Shown: one piece after another, positions 14,261 through 61,379 of the stretch | How positions within the stretch are numbered: position 1 is the stretch's first letter | How the letters are laid out: the number at the start of each line of letters is the position of its first letter | DNA from: Istiophorus platypterus | Lineage: Eukaryota > Chordata > Actinopteri > Istiophoriformes > Istiophoridae | Direction of reading: 5' to 3' | Assembly (NCBI GenBank): GCA_016859345.1 | Contig: CM029119.1 | Coordinates: 11,566,396 to 11,630,395 of the forward strand | DNA length: 64,000 nt | The notes under the pieces: generated by a model | Told to the model about the DNA's origin: nothing | Seen by the model: the letters and a program-made list of their open reading frames with translations, nothing else | The model's database searches: none | Translations under genes and position numbers: made by a program

Positions 14261-17200
14261 TTAAAATGCAGAGTAGCAATGCTTTTGTCTGTCGCTTCCT
14301 TTGTTTCAGCAGCTCATTTTGCTGCCATTGCTAAGTTATTTGTGTCAACTGAATAAATATAAAAGGGGATGACTTTTCAAAGTAAACTCACTCCATATTT
14401 GCCAGTTATATTACTGAGTCATAGGGTTTTTAAATATTGCTACCGATATGCATTTTTCGCAAATGCTGGGTATCATAATTATAAAAAGCCTTTATATTTC
14501 GTGTTAACGTCGATTCTAAAAATTCAGAACTGTCCTAAACCTGCATTAGTTATGTCTCTAAACAAACTTCAGGAGTTTCTAGCACACTTTAAATTATTGC
14601 TGCTATGGTGAACTCATAATTCAAGTTTAAAATTTATCTCTAACCCTTCCAATACAACCAGTACCCTAAAATAAATGCACATTTACAGTAGCATCAGAAA
14701 AGGTTGTTCAATGTGGACACAAAAATGACAATAGCGGCTTAATTATCAGATTTATACCACTAAAAAACAGGGAATTTTAATTACCATAACTAAAAAAAAG
14801 AAAAAAATTAGTATGTGTTTAATGGAGCAATTTTTAGCCATGTTTTGTATGAATCATTGATTAGTTTTATGGAGATTCAACTCTCTCCCCTTCAATGAAT
14901 AATAATCAAAAAGGTGTTATAGCTAATCATTGCACCTTAGACGTCTTATACGCTACACTATCTATTTCTAAACAAGCAATCATAAATCATTCAAAATCTT
15001 TTCAACTGTGGAGGGAAGGACCAAAATCTGGCGTGTCTTTGATTTAACAGCAGCCAAGCCTCCACATTTGGGCATTTCAAATGCCCCTCACTCAAATGTC
15101 TTTAAATTGGCTAACTGCATGCCCTCCCTCTTTATTTAGGGCCCTCTTTAACTGGGCTAGCCCCCATGACTGCTTGTTGCAATGCCCGGGCTTTTAAGTC
15201 AATGCTCCCCGCTAATGAAGTTCTATACTTTATTTATGAGACAAACAGAGGACCCTGGTTCTTGAGGGTGCGTGTGGTAAATAGCTCTGCATGTCCAAAG
15301 ACTCTCTTCTATATCCCTCTGAGGGCTCTCACTGCTTTTGGCAGGGCTTTGTTTTCACTAAATACACTGGAGACATTGAGAATGGTTAAAAAAAAAAAAA
15401 AAAAAAAGCTAAAATCTGATAAAATGGTACTGTGTGAAGATTCATCTTTTCTTAGAAATAAGAGTCCTCTTTTTTCCCTTAAATATGACCTAGAAGCATC
15501 CTGGCTTTTTTGTTCCTGGTCATTAAGAGATATATTGTCGTCGCTGAAGAGAAAAGGGGGCAAAGCTCAGTTTCTACGCCATTCCTTTGTTCGGGATCTA
15601 TCTCTTTGAAATAAAATGTCTTTTAGTCCCACTTCCCCCACTGGTCAATTACAGTTCTTAAGGGCTACTGTGTCATTCTGGATAGAGAATGCAACTTTGA
15701 ATTACTGCAAAATAATGACGCTAAACTGTTCTCCGTAAAAAGTAAAGCTTAGATGTCTGAGAAGAGTTGAGGCTTGTGGCAAGAAAAGTATTAACAGTAC
15801 GAATAAAGAGTGTCTGATTGGAGAAACACTTAACACTCTAATTATTCTTGTTTAACGTCTATGGATGCCACACCTCTGCGTTTGAAAACTCAGGCTTTTT
15901 CCACCAAAACTGTCAATGTCATTTTCATAATGTGCATGAATAAAGCACGGTGCCCTTCGCGGACTTCTATTTTATTATTTTGTATTTGCTGGTGCAAAAG
16001 AGAAGGAACTACAATAAATTGAGCCTTTGATGGACTATAAAAGTAAACAATTTAGTGTTTGCAAACACACAAATCCCAGCCCTTAGAACTATAGCAGGAC
16101 TATGATCTAAATAGTGCAGGATTTCATGAAGATGTCTGAAAAGTGTTGTGATGAGCCACTGTGGAACCACAAAAGTAAATATATAGTTAGAGATGGGCGA
16201 ACAACACTAAATTAAAGACCAAGCTGAATTTGGGATCAGATGGCAAACTCTGTCAAGCCTTATAAACCGAGTGGATAAATATGGCTAACTAAAGTTTGTG
16301 CCCAGTGTGTTTGTTGAATTTGAGAGATTGGCATATATAGTAATTAGTCTGGTGGAGGAGGGTATTTTCCCTGTGTATCTATGTTCTTTGTGCAGATATA
16401 TTCCCAGCTTGACCCAGAGACATTGCCATTTCAGGTTGTGCATCTGAGCGGAGGGTTGGTATCGACAGCAGAGTAAAGGAAGGGGTCATGGATTAAAGAC
16501 GCAGGGGCGCAGCTTCCCCACCAAACCACAAACACACCCCACAGCTGGTGTGGACCAGGCCAAGTGTGTGGGACCAAGGCAGGATAAACGAGTATTGTTC
16601 TTAGCTCGCCGCACACACAGTGGATGAGACAGCCACCAGTGACACAGGGTCAAGGGGCATGTTGCCGACTACAGCAGGAGAAACCACTGGGCCCAGGAGG
16701 TACTGAACACTTTTAAGCCATGGCCCACTTCTTAAACACCTACTGAGCTGTGAGGCAAAACATCGAAATGAACCACACGGCGAAAGCTACGACTGCGTGG
16801 AATTAAAAATCTGTCGGCTGTCGCAGAATTTGACACAGTCGAGAAACTCGAATAACGGCGGGATCGTCTGAGACATTTGAATCAACATTTTTAAGCAGAG
16901 AATGCAGATTGTATTTATGAATTTGTGAATGCAAGTTACAGAGAACATCAAAAGCTGGTGGTCTGCGTGCGAACCTTCCTTGACTTGAATTATTAAATCT
17001 GTCGATGTCGCACACGCCAGCCACCCCGCGATTATAGTGTAAATTGACAAACTTTTTCAAAACTACAACGGAAGCCACAGAAAGCTGGTTGATACTTCAA
17101 GAATGAGCTTTGATACATCTCTGAGGAATACACTGTGCCTCAATAATGTGGTGACTGTCAGGAAGGAAGACAGGAAGAAAAAAATATGCTAACTGGTTAA

Positions 17201-17655
17201 ATCTATTTAAGATCCCAATGAGCTTTTTTCCTATTTTAAGATAAAAACCATCCTTGATAATGAGGAAGAAAAGGAGTTTGTGTGTTTTTTTGGATGGTTT
17301 ATTTAGAACGTGATATTATGTTTTTTCTTCCTTCTGCACCCCTGAATTAAGAACTTCAGGAGGAACGCTGACGTTGTTTATTTTCATAGACCCCCTGTCT
17401 GTTTATATTTAAAAAAAAAACCAAAAAAAAAAACAAAACAACACACCACCACCCACCCATAACACACGAATACACAACACACACAGGCATAGCGATGCAT
17501 GAATTTTCTTCGGGAGCAGAGCAAGGAGAAGCGACGCCCGATCTGTCGCCTGTACACCTCTCTCTCTCTCTCTCTCTCCGTGGCTTGTCTTTGATGTGCT
17601 CCCGAAAATGTCATCAGGCGTCAAGGAAAGAGGTTTTTTCCGACCCCCCCCGCCC

Positions 17656-17658
<3 letters not shown>

Positions 17659-17700
<42 letters not shown>
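17659..17700. repeat. (AC)21 microsatellite
   Basis: Perfect repeat. In transcript sense it is a UG tract starting about 130 bases after the vti1a exon 5 donor. Confidence 0.97.
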
Positions 17701-17708
<8 letters not shown>

Positions 17709-17833
17709 ATATCCACCCACCTTGCATTTGAGCAAGACAATTTGCTGTCTCTCACTCATCCTCACCGATATCTTGAACCCCCGCCTAACACCACCCCACT
17801 CCTTCCCACCCCAATCCAAAACAGAATACGTAC

Positions 17834-53936
<36,103 letters not shown>

Positions 53937-55763
53937 GTCGGCGTCTGAGTTTAAAACAGGTGGCTTCTCCGACTGACAGTGAGCTCGGAATAATAACAAC
54001 AAGGCTCGAATGGAGTCTCTTCCTTGAGTCGCAGTGTAAAATGCTCGGCGAGGACTTGATTATATTTTTTTTCCGACCCCCCCCCCCGAAAACGATTCAA
54101 CACGTGAATAGAAAAATAACTTTCAGATTTATTTCTGTCTTTTTGAAAACTGACATTAATAAATAAATGATTCTCAGTTCTGTGACGCCCCAGTAACAAA
54201 TAGCTTTGTTTGTTTTTGTTTTGTTTTGGTTATTAAGTCCACGGGGGTTGAGGGTAGTAGTTTCCCGACACACCATGAGGAAGGTTCCACTTTGGACACA
54301 GAAGAAATTGAAGAAAAACAACAAGGAAGTGGCCAGGTTGGTCTTTTAAAGTGACAGCTTTCTCCTCTGTCCGTAAATATCGTGCATATCGTTTGACCAG
54401 TGAGCATTTGTTGTATCTTTAATGTGCAGTATTATCCGTGTTTCCTTTTTGCACCTTGTCGCAACAATCCACACAGATATATCAGTCTTGACAATCCCGC
54501 GAACAAGCTGGCTAGCTAGCTAACTGTTAGCCCTGGTGCTAAAATGGAAAAATATTCTTAATATTTTTCTTTTGTTTTGTCGTGATTTTTTTATTCCTTT
54601 TTGCCAGAATGTTTTCGCTTGTCTGCCTTGCGGATGCGACTGACAGTTATTGGGATTACATGTGATGTTGCCGTGTTTTCTTCTTGATGCGAATTAGCTA
54701 GCTCGGAGGTCATAAGCTAATCACTTGAGTCGTTGGTGAGAAAACACTGGGGATTTACACCCAGTGACTCACTCGCCTGGAAAAGCTGTGATGTCCAGCA
54801 CCATCCACATCGGTGTGTCATATGTTTATCCGGTTTAAAAGGGGCCTGCTTTTAAGTTGTTACCTTAAAAGCTTATTTTTTCAAACGAGTTATTTCTAGA
54901 CGTCCCTGATCGACAGTACTGCGGTGTGGCAGCGATGACCGAAAAATTACGATAGAAACAAGAGGTGGATAAACGTAGTATACATTTTTGATATCATGTA
55001 AACCTCGTTTATCTCAGTGGGACTAAATATTGGTAACATCCATCTGTACAAGAATACAATTCAACCACAGAGTTGAACCAACACCTCTCTAAAACAGTCA
55101 TAACAAATACTGAACATTATAATCTTGAGAGGTAATTGTAGGGCTGTTGTATTTGACTGCATTATCTCAGGGCAGGTGTGCTCAGTAAACTGGCAATTGA
55201 GTGTATGTATACAACAACAGACATGGTCAAAAGATATCAGTCAGTGTATGTATTGTGCACATAGAGGAGGCTCAAGATGGTTTGTCTGGCAAAGTTATTG
55301 TTTCATCGATATTTTTCAACAAAACCAGTTTTGGATAGTTAACAGCAACTACTTAAAAATGAGAATAGGTGTCACACGGTTGTTGGCACCGTCATGAATT
55401 TCACAATTTTATTCATATTTTACAAATCTAACAGCACTGGTTCTGATGTTTCAAATTTTTTTCTCTTTGAATTTGTCTCAGATGGGGAATTTGAGTTTGT
55501 CACAAGGATAGTGTGCTCCAAAGACTGGCAGGAGAGGATGCTGCTCTTGGCCAGGGCAAGGAACCATGGGACACAGAGAGCCCCAGTGAATAAACACCAA
55601 GCCAGTTGCCGGCTCCTCAGAAGACTAGAAAAAATATGTGCATTGTCCGCACCGCTGACTTTGCAAGATAGCAGAGGCAAAAAGTAACCCATTATTGAAG
55701 CTTGGTCGGTACATTTCAGGAGCTCAACAGCCAAAATATTGATACTAACCCTGTGGCGAAAAA
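53937..55763. promoter_or_regulatory. Shared 5' region of vti1a (-) and zdhhc6 (+)
   Basis: The two start codons face away from each other 1.8 kb apart, so both promoters and 5' untranslated exons must lie here, probably between about 53940 and 54550. Visible items: an 11-base C run at 54077-54087, an ETS-like AGGAAGTG at about 54325-54333, and GCTAGCTAGC-type words near 54503-54528, with a similar word at 53774-53803 just inside vti1a intron 1; such words are common around fish gene starts. The zdhhc6 coding exon probably begins after the acceptor at 55718-55719 (TTTCAG), which implies at least one untranslated exon upstream. The exact transcription starts cannot be read from the sequence. 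Confidence 0.55.
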
Positions 55764-56030
55764 ATGAACTTCCTGTCAACATTAGTGACATTTGAGAACC
55801 TCCACGAGGTCCGGAGATTGTGCCACTGGGGTCCAATCATAGCCCTGTCTGTCATTGCTATATGCTCCACCATGGCTATTCTGGACTCCATTATCTGGTA
55901 CTGGCCACTAGACACTACAGGAGGCAGCATTAACTTTATCATGCTCATAAACTGGACTGTCCTTATCCTCTACAACTACTTCAATGCTATGTTTGTAGGA
56001 CCTGGGTACATCCCTCTTGGCTGGAGACCA
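55764..56030 (+). CDS. zdhhc6: zdhhc6 coding exon 1
   Basis: Residues 1-89, from MNFLSTLVTFENLHEVRRL to PLGWRP, holding the first two membrane segments. The donor is GTAAGC. The fish start differs from human MGTFCSV, but from FENL onward the match is close. Confidence 0.95.
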
Positions 56031-59000
56031 GTAAGCACAAAGCCTTTTTACCTTTTTCACTGGTGTTTGTTTAGAGAGCAGTATGGTAACATGCTTTAAA
56101 AGGTGAAGCCATTTAATCATTGGAAAATTGTATCACACATTTGACTTATTTGTTCATCTTGAAACAGGAGAATCCACAGGATGCTCAGTACCTACAGTAC
56201 TGCAGAGTGTGCCAAGGTTACAAGGCCCCCAGATCCCACCACTGTCGCAAGTGTAACAGGTAGCTACATTTATACCAAAGTAAGAGTAGGTTTTTTCTAA
56301 GATTTGAGATGGGCTCAAAGAAAAGAGCACAGATTTGGAGCCACTACAGCAAATCTTTGAGCATATTTCCAGCATAGTACCTGTTATTTCTGCTCATGCA
56401 GTGCTACAAAGTGTCTGTGTGGCTTTTGAAGTGCACACTTGAATCCTCCTAATCACTGCACATTGCATATGCAAGAAACAAACACACATAGCCCTAATAG
56501 GCCTGTCAGGGTAAAACAAGCCTGTAATTTTGATCTATTTATGTCTCTTTATTAAGAATTAAATAGTTATCATTCACATAGTCAATCAGCTGTTACTTTA
56601 TCTGTATTCTTAGTTTGAAAAAAATATGCAGTGTATGCAGTGTGCAAACATATGCAGTGTGGCTTGCTGATGAACTTGTCACTCTATGTCCCCCCAAACA
56701 ACCAGTCAATCCCCCCAGCACTCCTCTCCTCCTCTGCCTCCCCTCCCACAGGTGTGTGATGAAGATGGACCATCACTGTCCCTGGATCAACAACTGCTGC
56801 GGCCACCTGAACCACGCCTACTTCACCAGCTTCCTGCTGTTGGCTCCTCTGGGCTGCTTACATGCTGCCATCATCTTCATTATGACCATGTACACGCAGC
56901 TGTATGAGAGGGTCAGTAGCCTCCCAACCCCACTACACCATACTTTTGATGGCCCATTATCTCCACAGTTTTTCTCAAGGCAGAGTTTCCTCATTCGTTT
57001 TATCCTTTGATACAGGAGTTACCACACATGTCGAGGTCTTTTCTTTGTCTTAACTGCAGATATCATTTGGCTGGAGCACTGTAAGGATTGACATGAGTGC
57101 CGTGCGTCAGTTCCAGCCCCTCATGCCCTTCAGTGTACCCGCCTTTGCTGCCACACTCTTTGCCCTAGGCTTGGCACTGGGCACCACTATTGCTGTTGGC
57201 ATGCTTTTCTTCATACAGGTAAATATTTCATAAGGCTCGCATTGATTTTTTTGGGTTTTTTTTTTCAGTTTATATCGGAATGGAATTTTATATTTAGCAT
57301 GATGATTTTAGAATTAAACCGGCAAAGCCAGACTAGATCCTGTGAGCTCAATTTTCACAAGAAACCACATGTAGCTTGGAAAAAATCTAGTGATTCTCTG
57401 ACCAATCAGAATATTATGAAACGTACTTAGATGATGCTGTTAATTTCTGCCTCTCAAAATTCCCAACTCACAGTAAAAAATATTTAAATTAGGTAAATTC
57501 AATGTAAAATGGATTATGGTTTTACTAAAGTACATCTTACCCCTTTTCATTTTGATTTACTTGCAGACACTGTAACAAAGAAATTGTAAAACCAATATAG
57601 ATGTGAGGTAAAATGAATAAATAAACTGATCGTAGTGCTAAAAAACATTGAATTATACATTTGAGAGTCAGACAAAATAAAAACTTACATACTGAATGAA
57701 ATGATGACTGGCCTAATGAAATGCTTGCTGAGATTTACCAGGTCAGAGAGAGCAGAGGAAAATCAAGGGCCTTCTTTGCAGCCCATTTAAATGTCTGATT
57801 GTCTGATAAACATTCACAGTGCATATTCACAGTGTTGCAATAATAGTTTTATATAAAAGAATATCTAAGTTGCCTCTGATAATGATACAGTCTGTCCTTT
57901 CAGATGAAAGTCATCCTTCGAAACAAGACCTCGATCGAGTCCTGGATCGAGGAAAAGGTTGGAGTATCTCTCTGATTCCCAGTGACTTTGTTTTGTGATC
58001 AAATTTTGTGATTTTAGTCAATGGCTCTTTTTTAAATAATTTAATCTAGAAACAGTAATCTGTGATTTAAAAGTGCTTTCTGTAAATCACACGACATTGA
58101 AGGGTTTATAGAAAACCATGTTTTCAACATGTCAATGTAAAAGTTCTTCAAATAACAAATGTCACCTACACACTTCCTTTCCCTGTCTTTTCCACTAGGC
58201 CAAAGACAGAATACAGCACTACCAAACAGGGGAGGAGTTCATCTTCCCTTATGACCTCGGCAGCCGTTGGCTGAACTTCAAGCAAGTCTTCACATGGTCG
58301 GGGACGCCCAAGGGTGACGGTACTGAATGGCCAGTCCACCCAAAGTGCCACCAGCACACCTTAACTGTAAGTTCAGTTTTATTTGTTGAGTTTGGTAATT
58401 TTCACACTGCTGTTTTTGTTTTGTCTGTTCACTTCTCATGTAACAGTGAATTGTGTTTTTTGAGTTAAATGATAAATAACTTTAATTTGTGGAAAATGCT
58501 TTTAGTCCAATAGGTACTATGAAATTTCATGGTAAACAATGAGATAAAACTTGCATTGTCAAACAATAGTGACTTTATTTGTGTTGTATCTCTTAAAACA
58601 GATTGAACAACTGAAGCAGAAAGCTGATAAACGAGTGAGAAGTGTAAGTACCTGCCAAATCCGTATTGTGGAATCCATGTGGTGTTGATTTACACATAGC
58701 ACAGACACACAAGAATAGGTTTTGGGCTGGTATTGGCTGGGTTTGTCCCAGTTTGAGATTTCTATTATTCACCAAAAAACTATTTATGTGAGTAGAGCAG
58801 TTTTTAGTAAATTAAAAAATGCATAACAGCTTGACATTGCAGCTTACTCTATATTATCTGAAGGATGTTGATTTATCATACTGACCAGAGTTCAGAGTTT
58901 AAATTGTCTTCCCATTGTCCAGGAAGGAAACTAAGTTCTGTTTGCCCCTCATATTTGTAGGGTCATATCAAAATTTTAACCATGTTCACAGTTTTCTGTT

Positions 59001-60010
59001 GGGTCTAGCTTCCATCTGATCAATCCTCAATCAATTCTCAATGGATGTTATCCAAATTGAAATTATACAGCAAAAACTGAGATTGTAAGATGTAGACTAT
59101 GCTCAGAAAACTAAACTTAATGTTCAAGAGGAGCTTTTACAGTGCAAGTTACTTGTCATTTTTTGTGGTATGCCAAACACAATGGTCTAAATCAAGATTT
59201 TGCATTTATTAGTGAAAAAACTACCATTGTTTTTCAAATACTTACGAAAACAGATCAGCCTGCACCGTAGACGCATCAAAATGTGGTCAGAGTAACTACT
59301 GGTTGCTCTTTTAATTTGAAAAAAAAAAAAAAAGTTTTATTGTATCAAGATTAAGGGCCACGACTTTAGAAACACACACACTGTATAATGTCTGAATGAG
59401 GGTTTTGTTAGCGCAGTAGAATAACCAGATATCCTCTGTGCCTCGGCCAGCAGGTCCAGTACCGGGCAATAGAGGACTATAATGGAGCTTGCTGCCCTCT
59501 CAGCAAGGGCCTTCAGACCTTTTTCAGAACCCCCTGCACTGAGGAGCCCAGGATTCCCCTCAGTAAGGGGGACACCATCCTAGCCACCCGTGGCACCAAG
59601 TAAGTTTATCCACTCAGAAATATAATAGCACATGAATTGGTTTTTCGTCTAGCAGTCTGGTTGGTGCTTATGCTTTCAAGAATTTAAAGCGAATAGTAAT
59701 GGATTAAAATTGTATTGTTTTAATCTGCATGAATTCTCCTAATAACTGTTTTTTCTTTTCTCTTTAGATGGTGGATGTATGGAGACAAAGTTCTGAGCGA
59801 AGAGCAAATGAGAGGTAAAAATGAAAGGATTACAACTGATTTTGCTGTTGTTTAATTATGGTTTTGAAATCACATTAAAAGAGTCCTTTCTTTTGATTTC
59901 GGTTTTCAGTGGGAGAGCGTGTAAGGGGATGGTTTCCAAGGCGATGTGTGGAGAAGTGCCATTATGACACAGCTGCCAGTGAAAGCACCAGCGAAAAGAA
60001 AGTAAATTAA
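55764..60010 (+). CDS. zdhhc6: ZDHHC6, ER palmitoyltransferase (complete, 10 coding exons)
   Basis: zdhhc6 transfers palmitate from palmitoyl-CoA to cysteines of ER proteins; in mammals it works with selenoprotein K, for example on the IP3 receptor. Ten exons join in frame: 55764-56030, 56168-56259, 56752-56911, 57060-57218, 57904-57957, 58199-58366, 58602-58643, 59454-59599, 59768-59814, 59910-60010. They total 1,236 bases and 411 residues (human 413). Order: two N-terminal membrane segments (about residues 25-80), Cys-rich DHHC domain (101-150; zinc-site pattern C101/C104/H114/C115, catalytic D126-H-H-C129), two more membrane segments, a TSIE motif (235-238, variant of TTxE), then an SH3-like C-terminal domain. 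Cysteines 327, 328 and 342 match the human regulatory palmitoylation sites. The end KKVN fits a KKxx ER-retrieval signal. The start has A at -3. Introns longer than 300 bases (56260-56751, 57219-57903, 58644-59453) hold nothing recognisable. Confidence 0.97.
56168..56259 (+). CDS. zdhhc6: zdhhc6 coding exon 2
   Basis: Residues 90-119 plus two bases of Arg120, including CRVCQGYKAPRSHHCRKCN, the first zinc-binding half of the DHHC cysteine-rich domain. Acceptor CAG, donor GTAGCT. Confidence 0.95.
56752..56911 (+). CDS. zdhhc6: zdhhc6 coding exon 3 (DHHC active site)
   Basis: Completes Arg120 and runs to residue 173. It contains CVMKMDHHCPWINNCCGH with the catalytic DHHC at 126-129, and the start of the third membrane segment. 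Acceptor CAG, donor GTCAGT. Confidence 0.96.
57060..57218 (+). CDS. zdhhc6: zdhhc6 coding exon 4
   Basis: Residues 174-226, from ISFGWSTVRIDMSAV to AVGMLFFIQ, carrying the fourth membrane segment. 159 bases, phase 0 at both ends, acceptor CAG, donor GTAAAT. Confidence 0.95.
57904..57957 (+). CDS. zdhhc6: zdhhc6 coding exon 5
   Basis: A 54-base exon encoding MKVILRNKTSIESWIEEK (227-244) with the TSIE motif, the family's TTxE-like element just after the last membrane segment. Acceptor CAG, donor GTTGGA. Confidence 0.95.
58199..58366 (+). CDS. zdhhc6: zdhhc6 coding exon 6
   Basis: Residues 245-300, starting AKDRIQHYQTGEEFIFPYD and including NFKQVFTWSG. 168 bases, phase 0, acceptor TAG, donor GTAAGT. 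It begins the cytosolic C-terminal region. Confidence 0.96.
58602..58643 (+). CDS. zdhhc6: zdhhc6 coding exon 7
   Basis: A 42-base exon encoding IEQLKQKADKRVRS (301-314), identical to the human segment. Acceptor CAG, donor GTAAGT. Skipping it would keep the frame. Confidence 0.95.
59454..59599 (+). CDS. zdhhc6: zdhhc6 coding exon 8 (SH3-like domain)
   Basis: Residues 315-362 plus two bases, including VQYRAIEDYNGACCPLSKG. It holds the cysteine pair 327/328 and C342, which match mammalian sites palmitoylated by ZDHHC16. The acceptor is a tandem CAGCAG; the downstream AG restores the human register. Donor GTAAGT. Confidence 0.94.
59768..59814 (+). CDS. zdhhc6: zdhhc6 coding exon 9
   Basis: A 47-base exon encoding KWWMYGDKVLSEEQMR, part of the SH3-like domain. 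Acceptor TTTAG, donor GTAAAA (weak at +4 to +6). Confidence 0.93.
59910..60010 (+). CDS. zdhhc6: zdhhc6 last coding exon
   Basis: Encodes VGERVRGWFPRRCVEKCHYD, then a Ser-rich tail ending SEKKVN and TAA at 60008-60010. The terminal KKVN fits a dilysine ER-retrieval signal. Acceptor CAG. Confidence 0.95.
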
Positions 60011-60570
60011 TATATTTCAACTGGCTTTATGTAGAGCAGGGGAGTTAAACTGAACAGAAGGTGCCTGTCTGTGTTCATAAACATACAGTACATCCACCGA
60101 AGATGTCATATCTGATGCTGCAGGCTCACCATCCAGAATTTCTTACTTTGATTAAAATTTCCTCACACATTTCAATGCCAACTTGAATTTTTTAAAGGCA
60201 ACATAGTTCTCTAAATCTTACTGAGCACTTTGCCGTCAGTTAATGTGTTGAAGATGACTACAGAGTTCATGATAAGGACTGGTCCCATGGGTTCAGTTTG
60301 ACTCCTCTGACGTGAGGTGAAACCCAGCAAGAGTCTTAATTTCCTACAAACGCCACCAGGCTTTAATGTGACGTCATTGTGATTACATGACTTTTTACTT
60401 GAATATGTTGTGTTTACCGGTTGATGTCCCTTTTTGCTAATTATGCAATGCCTCTGCCCAGCTAACCCCAGGGCTTCGTCATGCAACTCTTTCTACAGTA
60501 TGGAGATAACAGTTAATTTCTTTTTATTATTTTTGTAAAAACAGATTGTTGGCCTCAAAGTATATTGAAA

Positions 60571-60576
60571 ATTAAA
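60571..60576 (+). terminator. zdhhc6: Candidate zdhhc6 polyadenylation signal
   Basis: ATTAAA lies 560 bases after the stop codon and is followed at 60596-60640 by GT/T-rich sequence, the normal layout of a poly(A) signal plus downstream element. I saw no canonical AATAAA nearer the stop. Moderate support only. Confidence 0.5.
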
Positions 60577-61025
60577 AAAAAACCTGCCTCAAGAGTTGTT
60601 GTTTGTCTCAGTCTTTGTGTTTGCTAAAAAATGTCATGTTTTTAAATATGATAATTACTTAAGCGCTTTGGGCTTAATGTAAAATAATAATTCATTGTTT
60701 GTTTAACTGTCAGTGTCACACACAGGTCTGGGATCCTGCTGGTTAGATTCATCCAAAACTAATATTGATATGGGATATTATGCCATGTTCTTTCATTTTC
60801 ATGTCTACAGTGATTGGTCATTGGATAAAACTTAAGTGTTGCGTTATTTAGAAAGGGGCTTTAACAAAACTTACATGTATGTGTTTAGCTTTATTTCATT
60901 TTTAGATAAGTGATGTTTGGGAGAAAGTACTGTAGCAAGACCCAGGTTCAGGTGTAATCAAATCGCTGAGGATCTCGAACTGGAACTTTCAGTGTTCCTG
61001 TGCCAAGAGTTTAAACTGAAGGCTT

Positions 61026-61060
61026 TGTATCTGAGGATTTGAAACAAATCCTCAGATACA
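61026..61060. repeat. Perfect 16-bp inverted repeat, 3-base loop
   Basis: Left arm TGTATCTGAGGATTTG (61026-61041), loop AAA (61042-61044), right arm CAAATCCTCAGATACA (61045-61060). All 16 pairs match. The stem is shorter than a microRNA precursor and the loop is tight, so no RNA class is assigned. Confidence 0.9.
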
Positions 61061-61379
61061 TATATGGATCAGTTTTGAAGAACCCACTATCATCTGTGAA
61101 ATCCCATCTGAAAGGCTCTGGTTGTTTCATTTCACCCCCCCTGACATGGCCTCATCTATTCATGTTGGACTTGGTGGAAACACGGTGGGACTGACAACAG
61201 GTCACCAATCTTAACACACCAATGGGAATGGTAAAAGTGCAAGGAAGGGCCATGTCAATCAAGGACGTTTTGCACACACACCTCTTATTTGAATTCATCT
61301 GTCATCTGCTAATACGCTGAATTAAGGTATTTATCCTGCAGGAGTATAACCCCTGGTAGTGTGTGACATGATTACACGT

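Larger units (their letters stand above)
1..17833 (-). other. vti1a: vti1a intron, truncated by window edge; no coding sequence seen
   Basis: This is the start of the intron after coding exon 5. I looked for the remaining vti1a exons (the conserved IGQEML/REKIQRARERL segment and the hydrophobic C-terminal anchor) on the minus strand and did not find them. Open frames here are short and match no family I recognise. The stretch holds CA/TG microsatellites (4275-4327, 5661-5801, 17659-17700), poly-A/T runs, a CpG-rich patch (about 12110-12420) and a region that looks like regulatory DNA (13980-14260). In vertebrates the next gene beyond vti1a is usually tcf7l2, so enhancers for either gene could sit here. 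Confidence 0.7.

Noticed and set aside
15166..15609. 147-codon plus-strand frame
   Set aside because: Runs through a poly-A stretch giving poly-Lys, has no recognisable domain and lies deep in an intron.
17409..17833. 198-codon minus-strand frame continuing past vti1a exon 5
   Set aside because: Only its first part (17834-17918) is exon. The rest is intron and the CA repeat, after a consensus GTACGT donor.
55420..55836. 138-codon minus-strand frame over the zdhhc6 start
   Set aside because: Antisense shadow overlapping the zdhhc6 coding exon and its leader; no family match.
61026..61060. Hairpin as a microRNA precursor
   Set aside because: A 16-bp stem with a 3-base loop is too short and tight for Drosha/Dicer processing.
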